Below are positions 9,867-19,321 of a DNA stretch of 64,000 nucleotides, piece by piece. Source of the stretch: Massilia forsythiae (GTDB lineage Bacteria; Pseudomonadota; Gammaproteobacteria; Burkholderiales; Burkholderiaceae_D); assembly GCF_012849555.1 (NCBI RefSeq), contig NZ_CP051685.1, positions 2,480,001 through 2,544,000 of the forward strand, written 5' to 3'. The number at the start of each line of letters is the position of its first letter. Position 1 is the first letter of the stretch. A model generated the notes under the pieces. That model worked only from the letters and a program-made list of their open reading frames with translations. It did no database searches and was not told the DNA's origin. The position numbers and the translations under genes were made by a program.

Positions 9867-10763
9867 ATGAAAAGCCTTTATCAGTCCACTATTTCCTCCC
9901 TGCCATTGCTCGGCCACGGCAAAGTCCGTGACAACTACGCCGTCGGCGACGACAAGATCCTGATCGTCACCACCGACCGCCTGTCGGCCTTCGACGTCGT
10001 CATGAACGAGCCGATCCCGGGCAAGGGCATGGTGCTGAACCAGATGAGCGATTTCTGGTTCGACAAGCTCGGCCACATCGTGCCGAACCACCTGACCGGC
10101 ATTGCTCCGGAATCGGTGGTGGCGCCCGGGGAAGTGGAGCAGGTGAAGGGCCGCGCCGTGGTCGCCAAGCGCCTGAAGCCGATCCTGGTGGAGGCGGTGG
10201 TGCGCGGCTACATCATCGGTTCCGGCTGGAAGGATTACCAGGCCACGGGCAGCGTGTGCGGCATCGAATTGCCGGCCGGCCTGCGCCAGGCCGACAAGCT
10301 GCCGCAACCGCTGTTCACCCCGGCCGCCAAGGCCGACCTGGGCGAGCACGACGAGAACATCAGCTTCGCCGAGATGGAAGAGCGCATCGGCGCCGAACTG
10401 GCCGCCAAGATGCGCGACATCAGTATCCAGCTCTACACGGCCGCGGCCGACTACGCCGCCACGCGCGGCATCATCATCGCCGACACCAAGTTCGAGTTCG
10501 GCCTGGACGACGACGGCGTGCTGCACCTGATGGACGAAGTGCTGACCGCGGATTCGTCGCGCTTCTGGCCGGCCGATTCGTACGCGCCGGGCATGTCGCC
10601 GCCGTCGTACGACAAGCAGTTCGTGCGCGACTACCTGGAAACCCTGACCGACTGGCACAAGACCCCGCCGGCGCCAACGCTGCCGCAGGACGTGATCGAC
10701 AAGACCCAGGCCAAGTACTTCGAGGCCATCGAACGCCTGACCGGCGAAAAGCTGAAGGCCTGA
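9867..10763 (+). CDS. purC: Phosphoribosylaminoimidazole-succinocarboxamide synthase
   Basis: Purine biosynthesis: ligates aspartate to CAIR using ATP to give SAICAR. The 298-aa protein is typical of the longer bacterial type. Seen: [18 protein letters not shown] at the N-terminus, [13 protein letters not shown] [31 protein letters not shown], and [14 protein letters not shown]. purE begins one base after its stop codon, and purK overlaps purE, so purCEK form a single tight operon. Confidence 0.98.
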   Translation: MKSLYQSTISSLPLLGHGKVRDNYAVGDDKILIVTTDRLSAFDVVMNEPIPGKGMVLNQMSDFWFDKLGHIVPNHLTGIAPESVVAPGEVEQVKGRAVVAKRLKPILVEAVVRGYIIGSGWKDYQATGSVCGIELPAGLRQADKLPQPLFTPAAKADLGEHDENISFAEMEERIGAELAAKMRDISIQLYTAAADYAATRGIIIADTKFEFGLDDDGVLHLMDEVLTADSSRFWPADSYAPGMSPPSYDKQFVRDYLETLTDWHKTPPAPTLPQDVIDKTQAKYFEAIERLTGEKLKA

Positions 10764-10764
10764 C

Positions 10765-11289
10765 ATGGCGATGGTAGAGACGATGCAGAACGGTACGGAC
10801 AAGCCGCTGGTCGGCGTGATCATGGGTTCCAGCTCGGACTGGGACGTGATGCAGAACGCGGTGGCGATCCTTCAACAGTTCGGCGTGCCGCACGAGGCGC
10901 TGGTGATCTCGGCGCACCGCATGCCGGACGAGATGTTCGCGTATGCGGAAGGCGCGCGCGCGCGCGGCTTGCGCGCGATCATCGCCGGCGCCGGCGGCGC
11001 CGCCCACCTGCCGGGCATGGTGGCCGCCAAGACCATCGTGCCGGTGCTGGGCGTGCCGGTGCCGTCGAAATACCTGCGCGGCGAGGATTCGCTGCTGTCG
11101 ATCGTGCAGATGCCGAAGGGCGTGCCGGTGTCGACCTTCGCCATCGGCGAGGCCGGGGCCGCCAACGCCGCGCTGACCGCGGTCGCCATCCTGGCCGCCG
11201 GCGACGACGTGCTGGCCGAGCGCCTGCAAGCGTTCCGTGCCCAGCAGACCGCCGCCGCCAAGGCCATGACCCTGCCGCCCGCGCCATGA
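10765..11289 (+). CDS. purE: N5-carboxyaminoimidazole ribonucleotide mutase
   Basis: Moves the carboxyl group of N5-CAIR to give CAIR; partner step of PurK. Seen: [17 protein letters not shown], the phosphate-binding and catalytic [10 protein letters not shown] with the conserved His, and [16 protein letters not shown]. The 174-aa frame starts one base after purC; a start a few codons further on (MVETM or MQNG) is also possible. The last four bases overlap the purK start (ATGA). Confidence 0.97.
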   Translation: MAMVETMQNGTDKPLVGVIMGSSSDWDVMQNAVAILQQFGVPHEALVISAHRMPDEMFAYAEGARARGLRAIIAGAGGAAHLPGMVAAKTIVPVLGVPVPSKYLRGEDSLLSIVQMPKGVPVSTFAIGEAGAANAALTAVAILAAGDDVLAERLQAFRAQQTAAAKAMTLPPAP

Positions 11290-12506
11290 ACGACCAGCAT
11301 TCCACGCCGCAGTCCGCGCAGCATTCCTCACCAGTGCTGCCGACCGCCAACCCGCCGGCCTGGCTCGGCGTGATGGGCGGCGGCCAGCTCGGCCGCATGT
11401 TCGCCCAGGCCGCGCAGAGCATGGGCTACCAGGTTGCCGTGCTGGAGCCGGGCAGCGATTCGCCGGCCGGGCAGGTGGCCCAGCGGCAGATCGACGCCGG
11501 CTACGACGATGGCGCCGGCCTGGATGCGCTGGCCGCGCGCTGCGCCGCCGTCACCACCGAATTCGAGAACGTGCCGGCCGACAGCCTGGCGCGCCTGGCC
11601 GAGCGCGTGTTCGTGGCGCCCGGCGCGCACGGCGTATCGGTGGCCCAGGACCGCATCGCCGAAAAGCGTTTCTTCGTTGCCTGCGCCGACAAATCCGGCG
11701 TGTTGCCGGCGCCGCACAAGGTGATCGCCGCGCAGCAGGACATCGACGCCATCGCCGACGAGCTGCTGCCCGGTATCCTCAAAACCGTGCGCATGGGCTA
11801 CGACGGCAAGGGGCAGGTGCGGGTGCGCTCGCGCGACGAGGTGCGCGCCGCGTTCGAGTCCATGGGCCAGGTCACCTGCTTGCTGGAAAAGATGCTGCCG
11901 CTGGCCTACGAGGTATCCGTGCTGACCGCGCGCGGCGCCGACGGCATGTCCGTGGTGTATCCGATCGCCGAAAACGTGCACCGCGACGGCATCCTGTTCA
12001 CCACCACCGTGCCGGGTCCGAACGTGTCGGATGCGTGCGCGAAACAGGCGCAGGATGCGGCCCGTGCGATCGTGGCCGAGCTCGGCTACGTGGGCGTGCT
12101 GTGCATCGAATTCTTCGTGCTGGACGACGGTTCCCTGGTGGTCAACGAAATGGCGCCGCGCCCGCACAACAGCGGCCACTACACGATCGATGCCTGCGTC
12201 ACCAGCCAGTTCGCGCAGCAGGTGCGGGCGATGGCGCGCCTGCCGCTGGGCGACGTGCGCCAGCATTCGCCGGCGGTGATGCTGAACATCCTGGGCGACG
12301 TCTGGTTCGCGGAAGGCAGCGATACGGCGCGCGAACCGGCCTGGGAGCGCGTGCTGGCGCTGCCCGGCGCCCACCTGCACCTGTACGGCAAGGACGATCC
12401 GCGCCGCGGCCGCAAGATGGGCCACGTCACCTTCGTCGCGCCGACGCTGGAGCAGGCCCGGCAACAACTGGATGCCGCCTGCGCCATCCTGGACATCGCC
12501 CCTTGA
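11286..12506 (+). CDS. purK: 5-(carboxyamino)imidazole ribonucleotide synthase
   Basis: ATP-grasp enzyme that carboxylates AIR with bicarbonate and ATP to N5-CAIR, feeding PurE. The 406-aa product has a 20-30 residue polar N-terminal extension before the usual start [18 protein letters not shown]. Seen further: the ATP-grasp segments [12 protein letters not shown] and [16 protein letters not shown], the metal site [15 protein letters not shown], and the late NILGD. Start overlaps the purE stop by 4 bases. Confidence 0.97.
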   Translation: MNDQHSTPQSAQHSSPVLPTANPPAWLGVMGGGQLGRMFAQAAQSMGYQVAVLEPGSDSPAGQVAQRQIDAGYDDGAGLDALAARCAAVTTEFENVPADSLARLAERVFVAPGAHGVSVAQDRIAEKRFFVACADKSGVLPAPHKVIAAQQDIDAIADELLPGILKTVRMGYDGKGQVRVRSRDEVRAAFESMGQVTCLLEKMLPLAYEVSVLTARGADGMSVVYPIAENVHRDGILFTTTVPGPNVSDACAKQAQDAARAIVAELGYVGVLCIEFFVLDDGSLVVNEMAPRPHNSGHYTIDACVTSQFAQQVRAMARLPLGDVRQHSPAVMLNILGDVWFAEGSDTAREPAWERVLALPGAHLHLYGKDDPRRGRKMGHVTFVAPTLEQARQQLDAACAILDIAP

Positions 12507-12511
12507 AGAAG

Positions 12512-13567
12512 ATGGAAACCAACCGACAGCAGGGGCAGGAGCCCTCCGCCGCCGACATCGACGCCGCCGCCGCACTCGCGGCGGGCCGACTGGTGGCATT
12601 CCCGACCGAGACCGTGTACGGCCTCGGCGCCGACGCCGAGAACCCGGCCGCGGTGGCCGCCATCTACGCCGCCAAGGGCCGGCCGCAGGACCACCCGGTG
12701 ATCGTGCACGTGGCGCCCGGCGCCGCGCTCGACCACTGGGCCTGCGACATACCCGACGAAGCGCGGCGCCTGGCGGCGGCCTTCTGGCCGGGACCGCTCA
12801 CCATGATCCTGAAACGCGCGCCCGGCATTCCGGACGCCGTCTCCGGCGGGCAGGACACGGTCGGCATCCGCTGCCCGTCGCACCCGGTCGCGCTGCGCCT
12901 GCTGCAGGCGTTCAAGGGCGGGCAGGGCGGGGTGGCGGCGCCGTCGGCCAACAAGTTCGGCCACGTCAGCCCGACCACGGCGCGCCACGTCATCGACGAG
13001 TTCGGCCCTCCCGGCGCGGGTTCTGCGCTGGCGGCGGTGCTGGACGGCGGCCAGAGCCAGGTCGGCATCGAATCGACCATCGTCGACCTGTCGCGCCTGG
13101 CCACGATCGGTCCGGTGCTGCTGCGTCCCGGCCACATCGGTGCCGAGGCGATCGCCGCCGTCATCGGCCGCATGCCGGCGCGCCCGGATGCGGCCGCGCC
13201 GCGCGCGTCCGGCACGCTCGAATCGCACTATGCGCCGCGCACGCCGGTGGCAATGCTGGATAAGGACGAACTGGCAACCGTGTTGGCACAGTTGACCGCT
13301 GCGGGACGCAAGCTGGCGCTGATCCATCATGCCGCCTCGCCCGCGGGCGTGCGCGCCCACCTGCAGTTGCCGGCCACGCCCGAAGGCTATGCGCACGCGC
13401 TGTATGCGGCGCTGCGCGCGATGGACGGCGCCGGCGCCGACCTGATCCTGGTCGAGGCGCCGCCGCAGGACGATGCCTGGCTGGGCGTCAACGACCGCCT
13501 GCGCCGCGCCGCGCACGGCTCGAGCGGCGTGATTGCGCGTCTGATAAACAACACACTCGCATCGTAA
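12512..13567 (+). CDS. tsaC: L-threonylcarbamoyladenylate synthase, Sua5 type
   Basis: Makes threonylcarbamoyl-AMP from threonine, bicarbonate and ATP, the first step of the t6A37 modification of ANN-decoding tRNAs. The 351-aa product is the long two-domain form: an N-terminal YrdC domain (PTETVYGLGADAENP, KGRPQDHPVIVH, SANKFGHVSPT, VGIESTIVDLS, LLRPGHI) followed by a C-terminal Sua5 domain after about residue 240. ATG at 12512 lies 5 bases after the purK stop; TTG at 12503 is an alternative. The partner gene tcdA, acting later on the same tRNA base, is at 23.2 kb. Confidence 0.95.
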   Translation: METNRQQGQEPSAADIDAAAALAAGRLVAFPTETVYGLGADAENPAAVAAIYAAKGRPQDHPVIVHVAPGAALDHWACDIPDEARRLAAAFWPGPLTMILKRAPGIPDAVSGGQDTVGIRCPSHPVALRLLQAFKGGQGGVAAPSANKFGHVSPTTARHVIDEFGPPGAGSALAAVLDGGQSQVGIESTIVDLSRLATIGPVLLRPGHIGAEAIAAVIGRMPARPDAAAPRASGTLESHYAPRTPVAMLDKDELATVLAQLTAAGRKLALIHHAASPAGVRAHLQLPATPEGYAHALYAALRAMDGAGADLILVEAPPQDDAWLGVNDRLRRAAHGSSGVIARLINNTLAS

Positions 13568-13835
13568 TTTCCTCGGGGACTTTTCAAAATCCCCGGCGCG
13601 GTGCATGCTTTGCGGAAATGCCGCCGCAACATGGCCGCGCTTTGCGCTCGATCAAAACGTATTCCTCCCGGTTAGCGCGATGCGCCGGCGTCGAACGGCG
13701 TCTCTACGTGCCGGCGGCGCAGGCCGCGCCGGCGCTCGTCTCCGGCGCCCGGCGCCGGTCCCATGCAGCCCGGCCAGCTCCGGCCTCCATGTGCCATCCA
13801 CGCAATCCACCCTGAATCGTCATCGAAGGAACACC

Positions 13836-15347
13836 ATGCGTCCGTTTTCCACCCTGGCTGCCGGCCTCGGCCTGGGCTTTTTGCTTGCCGCCTGCGGCGG
13901 CGGCACCACCACCGGCGGCACCCCGGCCGGGGTCGCCAATCCCGCGCCCTTGCCCGGCGTCACGCGCGGCAGCCTGGTCGGCCAGGCCGCATCGGTCGCC
14001 GTCAATGTCGGCGGCAACGCCTTGACCACGCTGTCGCCGTCGGTGCTGGCCGGCTTCCTGGAATCGGCCCAGCAGGGCACGCTGGCGGTGGCCGGCCAGC
14101 CGCAGTGCGCGGTGTCGGTGTACCGCGTGCACTACAACACCGTCGGCGGGGCGGGCGAGGCGACCGACGCCAGCGCCGCCGTGTTCGTGCCTTCGGGCAG
14201 CGGCAATTCTTGCGCCAATTCGCGTCCGGTGCTGCTGTACGCGCACGGCACCTCGTTACAGAAATCCTACGACATGGCCGACATCGCCAACAATACCGAG
14301 GCGCGCCTGGCCGCGGCCGTGTTCGCGGCGCAGGGCTTCATCGTGGTGGCGCCCAACTACGCCGGCTACGGCGGTTCTAGCCTGGGCTACCACGCCTATC
14401 TCGACCGCGTGCAGCAGTCGGCCGACATGATCGATGCGCTGCGCGCGGCGCGCAGTTCGTTCACGGCGATCGGCGCGCGCGACTCCGGCAAGCTGGTGCT
14501 GTCCGGCTATTCGCAGGGAGGCTACGTGGCGCTGGCGACCCAGCGCGCGATGCAGGACCTCGGCACCGCCGAATTCACGCCGAGCGCGGTGGGCGGCATG
14601 TCCGGCCCGTACGCCTTGAGCCGCTTCGGCGACGAGCTGTTCGGCGGCGCGCCACGCAACGGCGCCACCGTCATCGTTCCCTTGATCATCAACGCCGGCC
14701 AGCACGCCAGCGCCGCGCTGTATAACACGCCGGCCGACGTCTACGAGGCGCCGTATTTCGCCACCATCGCCGACCTGGTGCCGGGCACCCTCGGCAGCGG
14801 CGACCTGGTCGGCCAGGGCAAGCTGCCGGCCACGGCCCTGTTCGCGGCCGATTCCTTGCCGCAGAGCACCGGCTATACCCAGTACTTCGGCGCCGGCAAC
14901 CTGATCCGCAGCGCTTACCGCGCCGGCTACCTGGCCGACGTGGCGGCGCACCCGTGCGAGCAAAGCGCGGCGGCGCCGCTGTCATGCGCGCCCGCGCACA
15001 ACCTGCGCAAGTGGCTGATCCGCAACGACCTGCGCAGCTATGCGCCGGGCGCGCCGACGCTGCTGTGCGGCGGCCACGACGACCCCACCGTACCGTATTT
15101 CAATACCAGCACGGCCGGCGCCTATTTCCGCGCGCGCGGCGCCAACGTGACCGAGCTCGATATCGACGACACGCCCGGCCTGAACGATCCGTACCGCACA
15201 GCCAAGGCCGGCTTCGTGGCGGCCAAGGCGGTGCTGCGGCTGGCGTCCGGCAGCGCCGCGGTGGAGGCGAGTTACCACGCCGGCCTGGTGGCGCCTTTCT
15301 GCATGGCTGCAACACGCGACTATTTTCAGTCGGTATTGTCGCGTTAA
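13836..15347 (+). CDS. Secreted lipoprotein alpha/beta hydrolase (lipase-like)
   Basis: Predicted cell-envelope lipoprotein esterase or lipase. From ATG at 13836, with GAAGGA in front, the 503-aa product has a short signal peptide and lipobox LAAC at residues 17-20. Seen: VLLYAHGTSLQKS near the oxyanion site, nucleophile elbow GYSQGGYVAL, GGHDDPTVPY for the acid, and a late His (SYHAG). Gly/Thr-rich residues after the lipobox look like a linker. Substrate unknown. The upstream 268-base gap holds no gene that I can support. It is followed by a second lipoprotein esterase and OmpW on the same strand. Confidence 0.85.
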   Translation: MRPFSTLAAGLGLGFLLAACGGGTTTGGTPAGVANPAPLPGVTRGSLVGQAASVAVNVGGNALTTLSPSVLAGFLESAQQGTLAVAGQPQCAVSVYRVHYNTVGGAGEATDASAAVFVPSGSGNSCANSRPVLLYAHGTSLQKSYDMADIANNTEARLAAAVFAAQGFIVVAPNYAGYGGSSLGYHAYLDRVQQSADMIDALRAARSSFTAIGARDSGKLVLSGYSQGGYVALATQRAMQDLGTAEFTPSAVGGMSGPYALSRFGDELFGGAPRNGATVIVPLIINAGQHASAALYNTPADVYEAPYFATIADLVPGTLGSGDLVGQGKLPATALFAADSLPQSTGYTQYFGAGNLIRSAYRAGYLADVAAHPCEQSAAAPLSCAPAHNLRKWLIRNDLRSYAPGAPTLLCGGHDDPTVPYFNTSTAGAYFRARGANVTELDIDDTPGLNDPYRTAKAGFVAAKAVLRLASGSAAVEASYHAGLVAPFCMAATRDYFQSVLSR

Positions 15348-15451
15348 TCGGTGGCAACGACTTGAGTGCCGTTGCTATAATCCCAGCGCTGTCGAAACCG
15401 GCCGTTCACGATGTCGAAGCTGTTGTATTGCAGGCGTGGGACAAAATCCTT

Positions 15452-15522
15452 TTCGCTATACAAGCGAATTAAACACTGGCATAGTTATCGAAAAGCGAAT
15501 AGCACGGGCGTTCGTTTCGAAT
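15452..15522 (+). promoter_or_regulatory. AGCGAA half-sites and dyads upstream of the GDSL esterase
   Basis: TTCGCT at 15452-15457 and AGCGAA at 15463-15468 form a perfect inverted repeat with a 5-base centre. A further AGCGAA copy follows at about 15494, and that copy lies in a larger imperfect dyad TTATCGAAA ... TTTCGAATAA (about 15485-15524). All are within 95 bases of the esterase ATG. They may be operator sites or a leader hairpin; which regulator would bind is unknown. A TATAAT hexamer lies upstream at 15376-15381. Confidence 0.35.
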
Positions 15523-15545
15523 AACAAATCTACTTAGGAGACACA

Positions 15546-16910
15546 ATGCGTAAGACCTCATTTGCGCTCGCGCTGTTGACTGCCGCGGTGCTCGCGGCCT
15601 GCGGCGGCAACGGCCCGCGCGGCGGCGACCAGACCCCGGCAACCAAGTTCAGCGCCCAGGTCACGTTCGGCGACAGCCTGTCCGACGTCGGCACCTATGC
15701 CGTCGGCACCGTCAAGGCCCTCGGCGGCGGCAAGTTCACCATCAACGGCGACAACACCACGGTCAATCCGGAATTCACCGGCAAGAACTGGACCGAATAC
15801 GTGGCGGCCCAGCTCGGCCTGCCGGCGCCGTGCGCCGCCCAGACCGGCCTGAACGGCAGTGCCGCCGCAGGCTTCTCGGTCCCGGTCACCTTCAACACCA
15901 ACTGCTACAACTATGCCCAGGGCGGCTCGCGCGTGACCGCGCCGATCGGCCCCAACAACGCAGCGGTGAACCCGACCCTCGGCCTGACCACGGTGCCGGT
16001 CGTGACCCAGATCGCCAACCACCTGGCCAAGAGCGGCGGCAAGTTCAGCGGCACCGAAGTGGTGACCGTGCTGGCCGGCGGCAACGACGTGTTGTTCCAG
16101 CTGGGCGCCCTGCAGACGGCGGCCACCGCCGCCGGCACGGCCGCCGGCGCCACCGCCTTCGCCACCTCGCTGGCCACCCAGCTGGCCGCCGGCGCGACCA
16201 ACCCGGCCACCGCCGCGCAATCGATCGGCCTGGCGATCCAGACCGAAGCCGCGCGCACCGGCCATACCGACACCACCATCGTGCAGGCCGCCGTCGGCGC
16301 CGCCGTCCAGGCCGGCTACACCGCCGCCGCGCAACCGGCCGTGTACGGTCCGATCGTCGCCAAGGCGCAAGCCGCCGCCACCGCCGCCGGCACCACCGCG
16401 GGCGCCAACTACGCCGCCGCCAACGGCGCCGCCATCGTCACCGCGCTCGGCACTGCCGGCGCCGAACTGGCGGCCCTGGTCAAGAACCAGATCATCGCCA
16501 AGGGCGCCAACTACGTGGTGGTGAACGCGCTGCCGGACGTCGCCGGCACCCCGTCGGGCAAGGCGCAGTCGGCCGATACCCAGAAGCTGATCGCCGCCGC
16601 CGTCGACGCCTTCAACACCCAGCTGAAGAACGGCATCGCCGGCGAGACCAAGGCGCTGTACGTCGACCTGTACGCCATCAGCCACGACCAGGTGACCAAC
16701 CCGGCCCCGTACGGCCTGACCAACACCACCACCCCGGCCTGCGGCCCGAACCAGCTCGGCACCAGCTCGCTGGTCTGCACCAAGTCCAACGTGATCGCCG
16801 GCGACGTCAGCCACTACATGTTCGCCGACGAGATCCACCCGACCCCGTTCGAGAACTCGCTGATCGCGCGCTACGTGCTGCTGCAGATGAGCGGCAAGGG
16901 CTGGCTGTAA
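15546..16910 (+). CDS. SGNH/GDSL-family lipoprotein esterase
   Basis: Predicted envelope-anchored esterase. Seen: signal peptide with lipobox LAAC (C19), GDSL block FGDSLSD with the catalytic Ser at residue 44, the QGGSRV segment, GGNDVLF block, and C-terminal DEIHPTPFEN with the Asp-His pair. AGGAG precedes the ATG. Between the GGND block and the C-terminal block lies a long Ala/Thr/Gly-rich stretch (about residues 190-310) that is unusual for compact SGNH enzymes and resembles a low-complexity insert. The 454-aa protein lacks an obvious autotransporter barrel. Substrate unknown. Confidence 0.88.
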   Translation: MRKTSFALALLTAAVLAACGGNGPRGGDQTPATKFSAQVTFGDSLSDVGTYAVGTVKALGGGKFTINGDNTTVNPEFTGKNWTEYVAAQLGLPAPCAAQTGLNGSAAAGFSVPVTFNTNCYNYAQGGSRVTAPIGPNNAAVNPTLGLTTVPVVTQIANHLAKSGGKFSGTEVVTVLAGGNDVLFQLGALQTAATAAGTAAGATAFATSLATQLAAGATNPATAAQSIGLAIQTEAARTGHTDTTIVQAAVGAAVQAGYTAAAQPAVYGPIVAKAQAAATAAGTTAGANYAAANGAAIVTALGTAGAELAALVKNQIIAKGANYVVVNALPDVAGTPSGKAQSADTQKLIAAAVDAFNTQLKNGIAGETKALYVDLYAISHDQVTNPAPYGLTNTTTPACGPNQLGTSSLVCTKSNVIAGDVSHYMFADEIHPTPFENSLIARYVLLQMSGKGWL

Positions 16911-16970
16911 CCGTCACGACCAGGCCCGTCCCCGAGCCGGGATGGGCCGTCCAAAAAATCAGGAGATAAC

Positions 16971-17648
16971 ATGAATGTTCGTATCAACGTCGTGAAAGCG
17001 CTGGTCGCGGCGGGCGCGCTGGCGGTGGCGGCCGGCGCCTCGGCCCAGACCAAGGGGCAGTGGGCCGTGTCGGTGGGCGTCAACCAGATCACCCCGAAGG
17101 TCGAGAGCGGTCCGATCTCGGCGCCGGCGCTGCCGAATTCCTTCGGCGACGTGGGCAAGGACACCCAGCCGGTCGTGATCTTCAACTACGGCATCACCGA
17201 CAACATCTCGGCCGAAGCCGCGATCGGCACGCCCTATAAACACAAGATCTACGGCGCCGGCGCGATCGCCGAAGGCGGCCAGCTGGGCACGGTCGAGGCG
17301 CTGCCGCCGACCCTGTTCGTGCAATACCGCTTCTTCGAGCCGAACGCGGTCGTGCGTCCGTTCGTCGGCCTGGGCGCCACCTATGCGTACTTCCAGAAGG
17401 AAACCGGTTCGTTCCGCATGACGGCGCTGACCAACCCGGGCGGTTCGGCCACCACCTTCAGCATCGACAACAAGTTCACCGTGTCCGGCCAGATCGGCGC
17501 GACCTGGAACGTCAACGAGAAATGGATCGCCAACGCCGCCTTCATCAAGACCCGCCTGCGCACCGACGTGCATTTCTCGACCGGCCAGATGCAGCACATG
17601 AAGCTGGATCCGAATTCGGTGATGCTGTCGGTGGGTTACAAGTTCTAA
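16971..17648 (+). CDS. ompW: OmpW-family outer membrane protein
   Basis: Small eight-stranded beta-barrel of the OmpW family, thought to pass small hydrophobic molecules through the outer membrane. The 225-aa precursor has a clear signal peptide ending at ASAQ. Seen: repeated alternating hydrophobic strands, LPPTLFVQYRFFEPNAVVRP and FVGLGATYAYF that are typical of OmpW, and a C-terminal strand ending in aromatic F (VGYKF), the usual barrel-assembly signal. AGGAG lies just upstream of ATG. A short GGCGGC/GCCGCC hairpin follows the stop. Confidence 0.93.
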   Translation: MNVRINVVKALVAAGALAVAAGASAQTKGQWAVSVGVNQITPKVESGPISAPALPNSFGDVGKDTQPVVIFNYGITDNISAEAAIGTPYKHKIYGAGAIAEGGQLGTVEALPPTLFVQYRFFEPNAVVRPFVGLGATYAYFQKETGSFRMTALTNPGGSATTFSIDNKFTVSGQIGATWNVNEKWIANAAFIKTRLRTDVHFSTGQMQHMKLDPNSVMLSVGYKF

Positions 17649-17681
17649 CATCGCTTGGGCGGCCGACGCCGCCAGGCTGAC

Positions 17682-17829
17682 CGTCGTCCCCGCGCAGGCG
17701 GGGACCCATAGCGAGCATCAGAATTCGTCACTTTGGAAATACTGGGGTATTTTTCGAGTACGAATTTTTGGAAACTCAGCATGGGGTGAAGAATGCCAGT
17801 GGCATTCTTTACCCTTCGCGGGGACGACG
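17682..17829. repeat. Composite hairpin repeat between ompW and gcdH
   Basis: Left arm CGTCGTCCCCGCGCAGGCGG at 17682 and right end CGCGGGGACGACG at 17829 belong to the common unit. Inside the right arm, 17786-17814 holds a separate hairpin built around AATGCCAGTGGCATT, flanked by GTGAAG and CTTTAC. The same inner hairpin occurs in the unit at 49933. The repeat lies between convergent genes and overlaps the last codons of the gcdH frame as it now reads. Confidence 0.85.
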
Positions 17830-19062
17830 TTTAGGCTGCCTTGATAAACAAACGTTTGCGTTACTCGGCTCAAAACGCCGCAATCCCCGTCTGCGCCCGC
17901 CCAGGATCAGCGCATGGATGTCATGCGTGCCTTCGTAGGTATTCACCACTTCCAGGTTCACCATGTGGCGGATGATCCCGAACTCGTCCGAAATCCCGTT
18001 CCCGCCCAGCATGTCGCGTGCCATGCGGGCGATGTCCAGCGCCTTGCCGCAGGAATTGCGCTTCATGATCGAGGTGATCTCGACCGCGGCCGTGCCCTCG
18101 TCCTTCATGCGGCCCAGGCGCAGGCAGCCTTGCAGGCCCAGCGTGATCTCGGTCTGCATGTCGGCCAGTTTCTTTTGCACCAGCTGGTTGGCGGCCAAGG
18201 GTTTACCGAACTGCTTGCGGTCCAGCACATACTGGCGCGCGGTGTGCCAGCAGCTTTCTGCGGCGCCGAGCGCACCCCAGGCGATGCCGTAGCGCGCCGA
18301 GTTCAGGCAGGTGAACGGGCCCTTCAGGCCGCGCACTTCGGGGAAGGCATTTTCTTCCGGGCAGAACACCTCGTCCATCACGATCTCGCCGGTGAGCGAG
18401 GCGCGCAGGCCGAACTTGCCGTGGATCGCCGGCGCGGATAGACCCTTCCAGCCCTTTTCGAGCACGAAGCCGCGGATCGCGCCTTCGTCGTCCTTGGCCC
18501 ATACCACGAACACGTCCGCCACCGGCGAATTGGTGATCCACGTCTTGGCGCCGCTCAGCGAATAGCCGCCGTCGACCTTGCGCGCGCGCGTGACCATCGA
18601 GGCCGGGTCGGAGCCGTGGTTCGGCTCGGTCAGGCCGAAGCAGCCGATCCATTCGCCGGTGGCGAGTTTGGGCAGGTATTTCTGCCTGGTGTCCTCGTTG
18701 CCGAACTCGAAGATCGGCACCATCACCAGCGAGGACTGCACGCTCATCATCGAGCGGTAGCAGGAATCGACGCGTTCCACTTCGCGCGCGATCAGGCCGT
18801 AGCTGACGTAGTCCAGGCCGGGGCCGCCGTACTGTTCCGGGATGGTCGGGCCGAGCAATCCGAGTTCGCCCATTTCGCGGAAGATCGACGTGTCCATCCG
18901 TTCGTGGCGGAACGCTTCCAGGATGCGCGGCTGCAATTTGTCCTGACAGTAGGCGGCGGCGGCATCGCGCACCATGCGCTCTTCGTCGTTCAGCTGTTCG
19001 TTCAGCAGCAGCGGGTCATCCCAGTGGAAATGGGCTTTGCGGGGCGTGTCGGAACGGGTCAT
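17809..19062 (-). CDS. gcdH: Glutaryl-CoA dehydrogenase, C-terminus apparently frameshifted
   Basis: FAD-dependent acyl-CoA dehydrogenase that converts glutaryl-CoA to crotonyl-CoA in lysine and tryptophan breakdown. Seen: N-terminal [30 protein letters not shown], the flavin segment [16 protein letters not shown], and [18 protein letters not shown] with the conserved catalytic Glu of TYEGT. After LILG the frame changes: [13 protein letters not shown] and onwards is not family-like. Restoring one C in GGC(C)GGG near 17894 gives [11 protein letters not shown] and a stop at 17870-17872, the normal family end. The present 417-aa frame therefore carries about 20 extra residues read into the adjacent repeat. 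Confidence 0.92.
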   Translation of the reverse strand: MTRSDTPRKAHFHWDDPLLLNEQLNDEERMVRDAAAAYCQDKLQPRILEAFRHERMDTSIFREMGELGLLGPTIPEQYGGPGLDYVSYGLIAREVERVDSCYRSMMSVQSSLVMVPIFEFGNEDTRQKYLPKLATGEWIGCFGLTEPNHGSDPASMVTRARKVDGGYSLSGAKTWITNSPVADVFVVWAKDDEGAIRGFVLEKGWKGLSAPAIHGKFGLRASLTGEIVMDEVFCPEENAFPEVRGLKGPFTCLNSARYGIAWGALGAAESCWHTARQYVLDRKQFGKPLAANQLVQKKLADMQTEITLGLQGCLRLGRMKDEGTAAVEITSIMKRNSCGKALDIARMARDMLGGNGISDEFGIIRHMVNLEVVNTYEGTHDIHALILGGRRRGLRRFEPSNANVCLSRQPKRRPREG

Positions 19063-19227
19063 GGGTGTCCTGTCTCAGAAGTTCTCGTTGGAATGGGCGC
19101 CGGCGGGTGGCCATTGCGCGCGCCGGGCGGGCGGATGGCCGTGGGCTTGGCCATTATAGAAACAGGTTCCCGAGAAGGCTTTTCAAAGTGCGACAGGCAT
19201 TTTCATTTTCGGGGTGTTGGTCGCGCT

Positions 19228-19321
19228 CGTGGCTGAACACCGGGGTCAGAGCCCACCCGGGAAAACCGGGCTCTGACCCTATAACCGGGTTCTGACCCCT
19301 AGAACCGGGCTCTGACCCTAG
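19228..19321. repeat. Four-copy GGGTCAGAGCCC repeat cluster
   Basis: A cluster of short related words: GGGGTCAGAGCCC at about 19232, GGGCTCTGACCC at about 19268, GGGTTCTGACCCC at about 19287 and GGGCTCTGACCC at about 19307. The first is inverted relative to the others, so several stem-loops can form. The TAG stop of the flavin reductase gene (19318-19320) lies directly beside the last copy. It sits between gcdH and the reductase, upstream of gcdH on the same strand. Confidence 0.8.

Noticed and set aside
19228..19321. Small CRISPR or integron att array
   Set aside because: Units are 12-13 bases with short, uneven gaps and mixed orientation; no integrase or cas genes.
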